From the NCBI GenBank assembly GCA_002404295.1, contig DHJK01000196.1, positions 4,781 through 12,794 on the forward strand: a stretch of 8,014 nt of DNA. Reading direction: 5' to 3'. Below are positions 1 through 6,686 of the stretch, one piece after another. A program made the position numbers and the translations under genes. How positions within the stretch are numbered: the stretch's first letter is position 1; each line of letters begins with the position of its first letter. Below the pieces are notes generated by a model that made no database searches, was not told the DNA's origin, and saw only the letters and a program-made list of their open reading frames with translations. Origin of the DNA: Legionellales bacterium UBA4722 (GTDB lineage Bacteria > Pseudomonadota > Gammaproteobacteria > DSM-16500).

Positions 1-482
1 CTATCTAAATTATTACGTATAATAGTAGTAAAGTTATTACTAGTTTTTGATGGGGTTGAGGCATTTATTTTAATGCCTTCAATAGCAACTAATATTTCAT
101 GTATCAGAGAAAGAATCTCTTCCATATTTTTACATAACAGGGTGTTATTAATTAATTGGAATTCCTCTAAGCTTATTTCCGCATAGCCCTGCATGGAATT
201 AATGGGATTTTTTAAATCATGTCGTATTCTCGATAAGTGACTTTCTAAATTTATATTTTGGAATTCTTCGCTTGTCATTTTACTTCCAAGCAGCCGATCA
301 ACGTCTTGCTGTAAGATCAAATTACCTTTCTGAATATGCTTGATAAACGTAGAGGTTTCAGGTGATTTTAAACAATCTTCATCCGAAAGAAAAAAATCTA
401 ATAAAGGAATAAGCCGACGACTATATTCAAGAATTTTGTGATGTATTGTAAAAAGAGCTTCAAAAATCGGGTTTTCAGGCAT
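1..482 (-). CDS. Partial cytosolic histidine-kinase-like protein with HisKA-type H-box (N-terminal 160 residues)
   Basis: The frame opens at ATG (482-480), just after an in-frame TAA, and stays open to the left edge, so about 160 N-terminal residues are seen and the C-terminus is missing. There is no signal peptide or membrane segment, so the protein is probably cytosolic. Residues 1-80 are an unassigned, probably helical region. Around residue 88 comes an H-box, RIRHDLKNPINSMQGYAE, in which H88 is the candidate phospho-acceptor and the following N/P pair matches HisKA dimerisation helices. The ribosome site is weak: AGGGA lies 11 bases upstream of the ATG. The RHDL(K/R)xP(I/L)N form of the box occurs in ordinary kinases and also in receiver/class III cyclase proteins that carry a HisKA-like dimerisation helix. 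ATPase, receiver or cyclase domains would lie outside the window, so the final identity is open. It is divergent from the binding-protein/kinase operon and may share its regulation. Confidence 0.75.
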   Translation of the reverse strand, partial: MPENPIFEALFTIHHKILEYSRRLIPLLDFFLSDEDCLKSPETSTFIKHIQKGNLILQQDVDRLLGSKMTSEEFQNINLESHLSRIRHDLKNPINSMQGYAEISLEEFQLINNTLLCKNMEEILSLIHEILVAIEGIKINASTPSKTSNNFTTIIRNNLD

Positions 483-527
483 GCTGAATTAATTCCCTGT
501 GATCAAATGAACGTAGAATAGAGATGT

Positions 528-556
528 ATTTTAAACATTTTAGTCGACTATCACAA
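528..556 (-). promoter_or_regulatory. Predicted sigma70-type promoter for the leftward kinase-like gene
   Basis: Read on the minus strand, the -35 hexamer is TTGTGA (556-551), followed by exactly 17 bases and a -10 hexamer TAAAAT (533-528), 4/6 and 5/6 matches to the sigma70 consensus. Transcription would start near 521, giving a leader of about 40 bases before the ATG at 482. This is the best promoter match in the window. It is found by eye only. Confidence 0.5.
541..550. promoter_or_regulatory. Perfect 10-bp palindrome in promoter spacer, candidate operator
   Basis: TAGTCGACTA is its own reverse complement. It lies in the spacer of the predicted leftward promoter, abutting the -35 hexamer, which is a typical place for a repressor or activator half-site pair. 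It is also about 25 bp upstream of the candidate plus-strand promoter, so a bound protein could affect both directions. The regulator is unknown, and a 10-bp palindrome can occur by chance. Confidence 0.35.
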
Positions 557-565
557 GACAGATCG

Positions 566-594
566 CTTATTCTGGCCACTTTTCATAGTATAGA
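566..594 (+). promoter_or_regulatory. Possible promoter of the binding protein-kinase-receiver operon
   Basis: A -10-like TATAGA (589-594) lies 17 bases after a poor -35-like CTTATT (566-571). The predicted start near 601 leaves a leader of about 68 bases to the ATG at 669. The weak -35 suggests either dependence on an activator or a different true promoter; another -10-like TATAAC is present at 619-624. Confidence 0.35.
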
Positions 595-599
595 ATGAA

Positions 600-625
600 T
601 GTTATATTAAAAGACTTATATAACA
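600..625. promoter_or_regulatory. 8-bp inverted repeat overlapping the predicted operon start, candidate operator
   Basis: TGTTATAT (600-607) and ATATAACA (618-625) are perfect reverse complements separated by 10 bases, giving half-site centres about 18 bp apart, close to two helical turns. The repeat covers the predicted transcription start of the operon, a position suited to a repressor dimer. The arms are AT-rich, so chance is a real alternative. Confidence 0.3.
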
Positions 626-657
626 AGTAATATTGAGAATCAAACAATGCATAAAAT

Positions 658-661
658 GGAG
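658..661 (+). promoter_or_regulatory. Shine-Dalgarno site that fixes the binding-protein start at 669
   Basis: GGAG lies 7 bases before ATG 669-671. The upstream in-frame TTG at 633 has no comparable site before it. The ATG start also gives a 406-residue protein that begins directly with a signal peptide, matching the 407-residue paralogue at 5228-6451. Confidence 0.7.
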
Positions 662-668
662 CTTAAGT

Positions 669-1889
669 ATGCATAAAATAATAAAACTGTCAGTATTCAG
701 GCAAGCTATTTTATTATTTTTACGATTAATCGTTTTCTGTTTTGTATCTTCAACCTACGCCTCAACCGATGAAATAAGTTCTTCGCCAAATAAAACGCCT
801 ATTAAGATCGGTATGAGCGCCTCTTTAACGGGCGGTGACTCAACCAGCGGGAACACAATCAAAACAGGAGTGCAACTCTACTTTGATAAGATCAATGAAG
901 CAGGTGGCATAGATGGAAGAAAATTAGAATTAATTGTCTTAGATGATGGTTATGAACCTTTACGCGCAGCTGCAAATTTACATAAACTTATTGATCAAGA
1001 TCACGTGCTAGCGATCATTGGTAATAATGGCACGCCTGCTGCAGTCGTAGCCGTTCCTATTGTTAATAAAAGTAAAATACTCCTATTTGGAGCAAGAACA
1101 GGTTCTTCTCTTTTACGTAAAACACCTGCTGATCGATATATTATTAATCTTCGCACAAGTTATTCTAATGAAGTGAACGCATTAATCAAATATATTATAA
1201 GTTCTGGTATTTCACCTAAAAATATCGCTTTCTTCACACAAAATGATATGTTTGGTAATTCTATCTATACGAGTGCAATGACGTCACTCAAACAGCAGGG
1301 CTATCTCACGCCTGAATTACTTCCACATGGTCGATATAATCGCAATTCCTCAGAGTTTCATTCCGCCTTGTCCCAGATTATCGAACAAGCAAAAGTGCCT
1401 ATAAAAGCCTTTATTTTAGGAGGCGTTTATCTGCCGAATGCTGAATTTATTAAGCTTGCGAGTGTTGAATACCCAGACGCACTATTTCTAACTGTCTCAG
1501 GCTTGATTAACGCAAGCGATTTAACTAAACAAATGAATGATAAAGTGATCTCTTCACAAGTCGTTCCCTACATAGATTCAACATTACCAGCTGTCGTGGA
1601 ATATCGACAGGATTTAAAAAAATATGGCGCAGACATGCAGGCTAACGTTGGCACATTAGAAGGTTATCTAGTAGCAAAATTATTTGTCATGGGATTAAAA
1701 AAAGCCGCAGCAAGTCATAAACTCACGCGTGAAGGTATTATTGATACGTTTGAATCAATGAATAAAATTGATTTAGGTATTGGCGTAAGCATAATTTGCA
1801 GCAAAACAGATCATTCCGGCATTGATGCGCTATGGATCACTGTTTATAAAGAAGGAAAATTTATTCCACTAGAACGGTCAAAGAATTAA
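669..1889 (+). CDS. Periplasmic type I substrate-binding protein, Leu/Ile/Val-binding (Peripla_BP_6) class
   Basis: A 406-residue secreted binding protein. Residues 1-31 form a Sec signal peptide: basic start, hydrophobic core about 13-27, likely cleavage after TYA at 29-31. There is no lipobox, so it should be soluble in the periplasm. The mature part starts with the first beta strand IGMSASLTG (47-55), then AGGIDGRKLELIVLDDGYEP (78-97), the hinge and ligand loops GNNGTP (118-123) and GARTG (141-145), FFTQND (188-193), and the C-terminal LEGYLVAKLFV helix (330-340). All are usual for LivK/LivJ-type two-lobed binding proteins. It is about half identical by eye to the protein at 5228-6451. No permease or ATPase gene follows. 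Instead, after 15-36 bases, comes a hybrid sensor kinase, which argues for a sensing role in the manner of TorT or LuxP. The ligand cannot be read from sequence; amino acids, amides or other small organic molecules are typical of the family. Confidence 0.88.
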   Translation: MHKIIKLSVFRQAILLFLRLIVFCFVSSTYASTDEISSSPNKTPIKIGMSASLTGGDSTSGNTIKTGVQLYFDKINEAGGIDGRKLELIVLDDGYEPLRAAANLHKLIDQDHVLAIIGNNGTPAAVVAVPIVNKSKILLFGARTGSSLLRKTPADRYIINLRTSYSNEVNALIKYIISSGISPKNIAFFTQNDMFGNSIYTSAMTSLKQQGYLTPELLPHGRYNRNSSEFHSALSQIIEQAKVPIKAFILGGVYLPNAEFIKLASVEYPDALFLTVSGLINASDLTKQMNDKVISSQVVPYIDSTLPAVVEYRQDLKKYGADMQANVGTLEGYLVAKLFVMGLKKAAASHKLTREGIIDTFESMNKIDLGIGVSIICSKTDHSGIDALWITVYKEGKFIPLERSKN

Positions 1890-1904
1890 AATTAATAATG
1901 TTAG

Positions 1905-4853
1905 ATGTATGTGAGAATTATAACAATGAAGTTATATCTTAGAACGGCGCATCTTTTCTTGCTTTTTATAGCGATTATATCGCTCTTTATATTAGGCGCA
2001 TCTGCATTATATTTTAATCATAAGCTAATCGAGAATCAGAGGTATTTTCTGCAGGTTAGTAAAATTGAATCTGCACGTATCATGATGAGTAACTCACTAG
2101 CCGGATTTTTAGCAAGACAACAAAATATTCTATCCGTACAAAATATCCTTGATTTAGACAGCGTTCCTTCTCGTATCCCGTATGAAAAACAATTTACACT
2201 CGGTATTACTAATTTAGCAAATATTGCAATTAAGAATGTAGAAGCAACAAAGGAACTTCAATCTCTAAAGAAAATATACCAAAATTTTTTAGCAGTGGAT
2301 GAAAACCTATTAAATACAACACGTAATATAGTTACGCTGCAGGATCAATTGAGAAAATTAGCTCATAATATTGATGAGGATGTAAAAGTATTAAAGTCAC
2401 AATCAGGTAATATCAGTGGTATTTTAAGTTTAAAAAATATAAAAATGATACGTGGTATTAAGGAACAGTTATTGCTTCCTAATCTGATGAGAACAAAAGA
2501 GAGCCAAATTGAATTTAAAAAATCTGTATCAGAATTGTTATCAAGTACATTATTTAATGCTCAAAGAACAAGTGAAAAATTGAATACTGATTTTTCAACA
2601 CTAACAACACTTATGCGACAAGTTGCAGCAGAATCTGATCCAGATGCTATTATCAATTTAAAAGATAATGAGATCCTACAGATTATTCAACTCACTTATC
2701 AAGATTTACGAGATTTTGAAGAACAATTAAAAGATATCCCTGATTTACATGCAAATTCTATTAAGATAGAAAAAAATTTTACTATGATCGTAAACCAAAT
2801 AAATGAGAAGCAAGGTAATATTATTGCAATGCGACAAAGTTATAATAAAACAACTATTGCTCTTTATGAAACAATTGGCCAAGTAGAAAAATACATTACG
2901 GGTATCACTAGGCAATTTACTGTGTTGGATAATATTGCATTATCCATAAGCGATAAACTCACCGTACAGGCACAAACTATCGCTAAACGAAATCGTAGAT
3001 CAGCTGTTCTTATCGTTATTATTGTATTATCGTTTATGTTTTTTGTGGGGTCCTATCTAACCAAAACAATTACCCGTTCCTTAAATATGCTTACAAAAGC
3101 TATGAATAAAATTGCCTATCAAGATGGTGGGCTGGAATATAGGCTGGAAATGACGCCTTATCAAGATTTAAATGAGGTGATCACAACGTTCAATACGATG
3201 GCATCTAGTTTAGATTATGCCCAAAAGCATTTACAAGAATTAGTCTCACTTAAAACACATGAGTTAAGTACCGCAAATAAAAGCCTGGAAACAATCGTAA
3301 TTGAATTAAAAAATGCTAAAGAAGAAGCGGAGTCCGCTAATAAAATAAAATCAGAATTTGTAGCCAATATGAGCCATGAACTACGTACACCTCTCAACGC
3401 AGTCATTGGATACAGTGAAATGTTGCAAGATGATGTGCGTGATGCAGGCCATGAAATTTATGTAGCTGATTTGGAAAAAATAACAGGCTCTGCTAAACAT
3501 TTATTGACACTCATTAATGATGTGCTTGATTTATCTAAAATTGAAGCGGGTAAAATTAGTATTTTCCTAGAAGATATCAAAGTGAATGATCTTTTAAATG
3601 ATTTAAAATCTATCATCACCCCACTCATAGAAAAAAATCATAATATATTCGATCTGACTATTGACCCTGCTGTAGATACCATGCATACGGATGTGGTGAG
3701 AGTTCGTCAATGTTTATTGAATTTACTTAGCAATGCATCTAAGTTTACTTCTAATGGCCGCATTATGCTTGATATTAAATCTGTTATACAAAATGATAAG
3801 GAATTTATTCAATTTGCCGTGTCTGACACAGGTGCCGGCATACCAGAGGATAAATTAAAAAAATTGTTTCAAGCATTCACGCAAGCAGATGCAAGCACTA
3901 CTCGTAAATACGGTGGAACAGGTCTAGGCTTGTTTTTAACAAAACAATTTTCAGAAATGTTAGGCGGTTTTGTAAGTGTTAAAAGCGAAAATGAAAAAGG
4001 ATCCACCTTTACTATTACGCTTCCGAAAATGAGCGTCACAGGAATGCAAAAGGAAGAAATTGTATCACAACTGGAACCTATCAAAACCCATATTAATTCA
4101 ATACAAAAAGTAGTTTTAATTATAGATGATGATATTTCATTTCATAAAGAAATGCAGGCGCTGTTACAAGAATCAGAACATACCGTTATACATGCATTTA
4201 ACGGAAAAGAAGGACTAGAGATGGCATCTATTAATAAGCCTGATGTTATCGTTTTAGATATCGTCATGCCTATTATGGATGGCTGGTCTACGTTAGCTGC
4301 GCTGAAAGCTGATCCCGCTCTCGAATCAATCCCCGTCATTATTGCTTCATTAGTGGATGAAAAAGAATTAGGATTTGCATTAGGCGCAATTGATTATGTA
4401 CAAAAACCTGTAAACATCTCAGTTTTAATTGATAAAATCAAACAACTGATACCTTTAGATATAGAAACACCGATGGTGCTAATTGTCGATGACGACCCTT
4501 CTGCTCGTGATCTTATGTCTAAAGTCGTTGAAAAAGCAGGATGGAATTATATTGTAGCAGTTAATGGCCGCGAAGGTCTGGATATACTCAAAAAAATTAC
4601 ACCTTCTATCATTTTATTAGATTTACTCATGCCGGAAATGGATGGATTTGCCGTTATCAACGAATTACAAAAAAATGAACAATGGCGTAAAATCCCTGTG
4701 ATTGTCGTCACCGCTAAAGAATTAAATGCAGATGAACGAACAATGTTATCTAAATATACGCAATCCTTGTTACAAAAAGGAACCTTTACGCATAAAAATT
4801 TAACCGGTCTCATTCACGATCAAATTAAACAATTAACGACTAAGAAGGAGTAA
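1905..4853 (+). CDS. Membrane hybrid histidine kinase: helical periplasmic sensor, HAMP, HisKA, HATPase, REC, REC
   Basis: A 982-residue inner-membrane kinase. TM1 is at about 17-37 and TM2 at about 367-385. Between them lie about 325 periplasmic residues that look almost wholly helical and are rich in Gln, Asn and Lys. HAMP (about 385-440) is followed by a coiled coil (about 440-480). HisKA has FVANMSHELRTPLN with phospho-acceptor H491. The ATPase domain shows the N-box NLLSNASKFT, G1 motif DTGAGIP (D641) and G2 motif GGTGLGL (670-676). REC1 (about 736-848) has DDD 741-743, phospho-site D785, S815 and K834. REC2 (about 857-975) has D862-864, D906, T936 and K958. All key residues are present, so it should be active. 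There is no Hpt or DNA-binding domain. The start at 1905 has no clear ribosome site; the Met at 1926 (975 residues, weak GAGA 9 bases upstream) is at least as plausible. It is co-directional with the binding protein before it and the receiver after it. The sensor layout resembles TorS, but TorS ends in Hpt rather than a second REC. Confidence 0.92.
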   Translation: MYVRIITMKLYLRTAHLFLLFIAIISLFILGASALYFNHKLIENQRYFLQVSKIESARIMMSNSLAGFLARQQNILSVQNILDLDSVPSRIPYEKQFTLGITNLANIAIKNVEATKELQSLKKIYQNFLAVDENLLNTTRNIVTLQDQLRKLAHNIDEDVKVLKSQSGNISGILSLKNIKMIRGIKEQLLLPNLMRTKESQIEFKKSVSELLSSTLFNAQRTSEKLNTDFSTLTTLMRQVAAESDPDAIINLKDNEILQIIQLTYQDLRDFEEQLKDIPDLHANSIKIEKNFTMIVNQINEKQGNIIAMRQSYNKTTIALYETIGQVEKYITGITRQFTVLDNIALSISDKLTVQAQTIAKRNRRSAVLIVIIVLSFMFFVGSYLTKTITRSLNMLTKAMNKIAYQDGGLEYRLEMTPYQDLNEVITTFNTMASSLDYAQKHLQELVSLKTHELSTANKSLETIVIELKNAKEEAESANKIKSEFVANMSHELRTPLNAVIGYSEMLQDDVRDAGHEIYVADLEKITGSAKHLLTLINDVLDLSKIEAGKISIFLEDIKVNDLLNDLKSIITPLIEKNHNIFDLTIDPAVDTMHTDVVRVRQCLLNLLSNASKFTSNGRIMLDIKSVIQNDKEFIQFAVSDTGAGIPEDKLKKLFQAFTQADASTTRKYGGTGLGLFLTKQFSEMLGGFVSVKSENEKGSTFTITLPKMSVTGMQKEEIVSQLEPIKTHINSIQKVVLIIDDDISFHKEMQALLQESEHTVIHAFNGKEGLEMASINKPDVIVLDIVMPIMDGWSTLAALKADPALESIPVIIASLVDEKELGFALGAIDYVQKPVNISVLIDKIKQLIPLDIETPMVLIVDDDPSARDLMSKVVEKAGWNYIVAVNGREGLDILKKITPSIILLDLLMPEMDGFAVINELQKNEQWRKIPVIVVTAKELNADERTMLSKYTQSLLQKGTFTHKNLTGLIHDQIKQLTTKKE

Positions 4854-4857
4854 TACA

Positions 4858-5223
4858 ATGTCTGGCAAAATACTCTTAGTAGAAGATAATCCATTGAATC
4901 TTGATATGTTATCACGTCGACTAGATCGAAAAGGTTTTAAAGTGATTACTGCTACAGATGGTCAACAAGCAATTGATGTTGCTACAGCTGAATTACCTGA
5001 TTTGATTTTGATGGATATGAGTTTGCCAGTCATTGATGGATGGACGGCCACAACAAAATTAAAGGCGGACCCCAAGACAAATAAAATACCTATTATAGCT
5101 TTAACCGCACATGCGATGGTGGGCGATCGTGAAAAGGCAGAGCAAGCAGGTTGCGATGATTATGATACAAAACCCATTGATTTTGTGCGTTTACTGGGGA
5201 AAATAGCAAAGTACATTAAATAA
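4858..5223 (+). CDS. Stand-alone single-domain response regulator (DivK/CheY-like receiver)
   Basis: A 121-residue cytosolic receiver with no output domain. It has the complete active site: acidic pair E9/D10 in LLVEDN, phospho-acceptor D53 in ILMDMSLP, T83 in ALTAHAM and K105 in DTKPIDF. The VEDNPLN start and the GCDDYDTKP segment are typical of DivK-like receivers and of receivers fused to hybrid kinases. AAGGAG (4845-4850) overlaps the end of the kinase gene and lies 7 bases before the ATG; only 4 bases separate the kinase stop from this start, so the two are surely co-transcribed and probably translationally coupled. The likely role is to take phosphate from the upstream kinase, directly or through a separate Hpt protein, and act by protein-protein contact. 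A decayed second copy of a very similar gene lies at 6498-6655. Confidence 0.92.
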   Translation: MSGKILLVEDNPLNLDMLSRRLDRKGFKVITATDGQQAIDVATAELPDLILMDMSLPVIDGWTATTKLKADPKTNKIPIIALTAHAMVGDREKAEQAGCDDYDTKPIDFVRLLGKIAKYIK

Positions 5224-5227
5224 TTTC

Positions 5228-6451
5228 TCAATGTCCTAATGTTTTATTAACGTTGAAAGTTGACCAATCCATCGGTTGAGTTTCACCGTTTATGATTGTA
5301 GTAGGCCATGCCACATGCAATGCTTGATGATTATTTTGGTCAAAGCTGATCAACTCACCTATTCCAATATCAACGTTATGCATCTTTTCAAATGTATCAA
5401 TAATGCCTTCATGTGTTAATTTATTATCAGTTGCCGCTTTTTCTAAGGCTTTCACAAATAATTTTGCTACTAAATATCCTTCAAGTGAAATAAAACCGGG
5501 TTTTGCACCGGGTAAATATTTTTTGATATCATCATGATATTCACGTATTGCCGGTAGCTCCATATTAAAATAGGGTACTACTTGAGTCACAATAACATTA
5601 TGACTATTCTTCAATTCGCTATTTAAAGCCACGGCACCTACAAATGAAAGGTTTAGAAATAATGCATCCGGAAATTCTATTTTAGCTAAGTTAATAAATT
5701 TTGCGCTAGGTTTATAGGTACCTACTATAATAAAAGCTTTAGGGGTTTTTTCAACGTTGTTTAGAATATCTGCCAAACCTGCTTCTACATTAGTTGTATT
5801 ACGTTTATAACGTCCATGAGGTAACCCCTCAGGATGGGTATAACCTGCTTTTTTAAGAACACTCATAGCACTATCATAACCTGAGTCACCATATGCATCA
5901 TTTTGTGTAAAAAAAGCAATCTCGTCAGGTTTGATCCCAGTTGCTAAAAGATTTGTGATCATCATAGAAATTTCTTCTTGATAACTTGCACGCAGATTAA
6001 TAATATAACGATCGGGTTTAGTTTTACGAAGTATGTCTGCGCCTGTTAATGCGCCAAATAAAAGCGTTTTCTTTTCATTAGCGATAGGAATAGTGATTGT
6101 CGCAGTTGGCGTCCCTACATTTCCAATCACCACTATTACATGATCTTGATCTATTAAATGCCGCATATTACGCCCGGCTAATTCAGGCTCATATTTGTCA
6201 TCTAACACAATCAATTTTAATTTTTTGCCAAAAATGCCACCCATCGCATTTATCTTATTGAAATAAATTTCTATTCCTTCTTTCATACTTTTCCCAAGCG
6301 TTTGAGAAGGACCTGTTAAGGCTGCTGTCATACCAACTTTAATCATATTATCAGCAGAGAGAGGAGTCGCATCAATTGTGTTTGAAAAAAATAAAATAAA
6401 ACAACCTAAAAGAAGTTTATTTTTTATTTTTATCCAATAGCTATATCTCAT
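5228..6451 (-). CDS. Second periplasmic type I substrate-binding protein, paralogue of the one at 669-1889
   Basis: A 407-residue secreted protein starting at ATG 6451, with AGGGAG (6463-6458) 6 bases upstream. Residues 1-28 form a signal peptide with likely cleavage after IDA at 26-28. The mature fold follows its paralogue motif for motif: VGMTAALTG (39-47), LIVLDDKYEP (80-89), GNVGTP (110-115), FGALTGA (132-138), FFTQNDAYG (180-188), LPHGRY (210-215) and LEGYLVAKLFV (323-333). Overall identity is about half by eye. Several predicted ligand-facing loops differ, for example GALTGAD here against GARTGSS there, and the C-terminal strand keeps the family-like NHQALHVAW. A different ligand is therefore likely. 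The gene is convergent with the receiver gene, with only 4 bases between the stops, and it has its own promoter region, so it can be expressed independently of the kinase operon. No transporter subunits adjoin it. It may feed the same kinase or serve an unlinked permease. Confidence 0.88.
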   Translation of the reverse strand: MRYSYWIKIKNKLLLGCFILFFSNTIDATPLSADNMIKVGMTAALTGPSQTLGKSMKEGIEIYFNKINAMGGIFGKKLKLIVLDDKYEPELAGRNMRHLIDQDHVIVVIGNVGTPTATITIPIANEKKTLLFGALTGADILRKTKPDRYIINLRASYQEEISMMITNLLATGIKPDEIAFFTQNDAYGDSGYDSAMSVLKKAGYTHPEGLPHGRYKRNTTNVEAGLADILNNVEKTPKAFIIVGTYKPSAKFINLAKIEFPDALFLNLSFVGAVALNSELKNSHNVIVTQVVPYFNMELPAIREYHDDIKKYLPGAKPGFISLEGYLVAKLFVKALEKAATDNKLTHEGIIDTFEKMHNVDIGIGELISFDQNNHQALHVAWPTTIINGETQPMDWSTFNVNKTLGH

Positions 6452-6473
6452 CTACATCTCCCTGTCATGATGG

Positions 6474-6502
6474 ATATAATTTAATCATAATTAATGGATG
6501 AA
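6474..6502 (-). promoter_or_regulatory. Weak candidate promoter of the second binding protein
   Basis: On the minus strand a -10-like TTATAT (6479-6474) lies 17 bases after a poor -35-like TTCATC (6502-6497), which would give a very short leader before the Shine-Dalgarno site at 6463-6458. A small AT-rich dyad, TTAAT/ATTAA with a 4-base gap (6481-6494), sits in the spacer. The match is poor and the region is AT-rich, so this is only a suggestion. Confidence 0.22.
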
Positions 6503-6655
6503 ATCAAATATCATTTTCCCTGCGCTCACTGTTCATGCCATGCTTAGAGATCAAGAGAAAGCTGAAAAGCGGGTTGTGATGATTACGATACAAAACCAAT
6601 AGATTTTATTTGTCTTCTAGAGAAAATGGCTAAATTTGTTAAATTTGAAAGCTAA
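6498..6655 (+). pseudogene. Frameshifted 3' relic of a second DivK-like receiver gene
   Basis: Translation from 6498 gives PALTVHAMLRDQEKAE up to 6566. A one-base loss then shifts the frame, and from 6569 the plus-one frame continues AGCDDYDTKPIDF, then ICLLEKMAKFVKFES and TAA at 6653-6655. This matches residues about 80-121 of the receiver at 4858-5223: 30 of 40 aligned residues are identical, including 13 in a row, plus the conserved Thr and Lys of the active site. Without compensation the first frame hits TAG at 6600. The first about 75 residues, with the phospho-Asp, are absent, so the piece is non-functional. Silent third-base differences in the matched block show that it diverged as a working gene before decaying. 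The intact-gene-free stretch 6452-6770 holds this relic, the promoter region of the second binding protein and the hairpin at 6687-6761. Confidence 0.85.
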
Positions 6656-6686
6656 GCTAGAGTACTATCTCTCAGTAAAGACGGCG

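Noticed and set aside
669..1889. Calling the locus an ABC amino-acid uptake operon
   Set aside because: No permease or ATP-binding subunit is present on either strand within the window; the neighbour is a sensor kinase.
3215..4813. Several open frames of 63-88 codons on the minus strand inside the kinase gene
   Set aside because: They lie fully antisense to conserved kinase and receiver domains and have no family-like motifs; they are by-products of the coding strand.
1905..4853. Assigning the kinase to TorS itself
   Set aside because: It ends in a second REC and not Hpt, its partner is Leu/Ile/Val-class, and no TMAO reductase genes are nearby; only the architecture is alike.
5250..5290. 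Possible hairpin GTTGACC/GGTTGAG near the end of the second binding protein as a terminator for the receiver operon
   Set aside because: Pairing is interrupted and lies within coding sequence, with no T-run.
6397..6415. A lipobox-like LLGC at residues 14-17 of the second binding protein
   Set aside because: The Cys sits at the start of the hydrophobic core and is followed by further hydrophobic residues (FILFF), while a normal cleavage site follows at IDA; a lipoprotein is unlikely.
6498..6602. A small gene starting at ATG 6498 and ending at TAG 6600-6602
   Set aside because: Its first two thirds match a receiver C-terminus and the match continues in the next frame after a one-base loss, so it is a broken gene; there is also no ribosome site.
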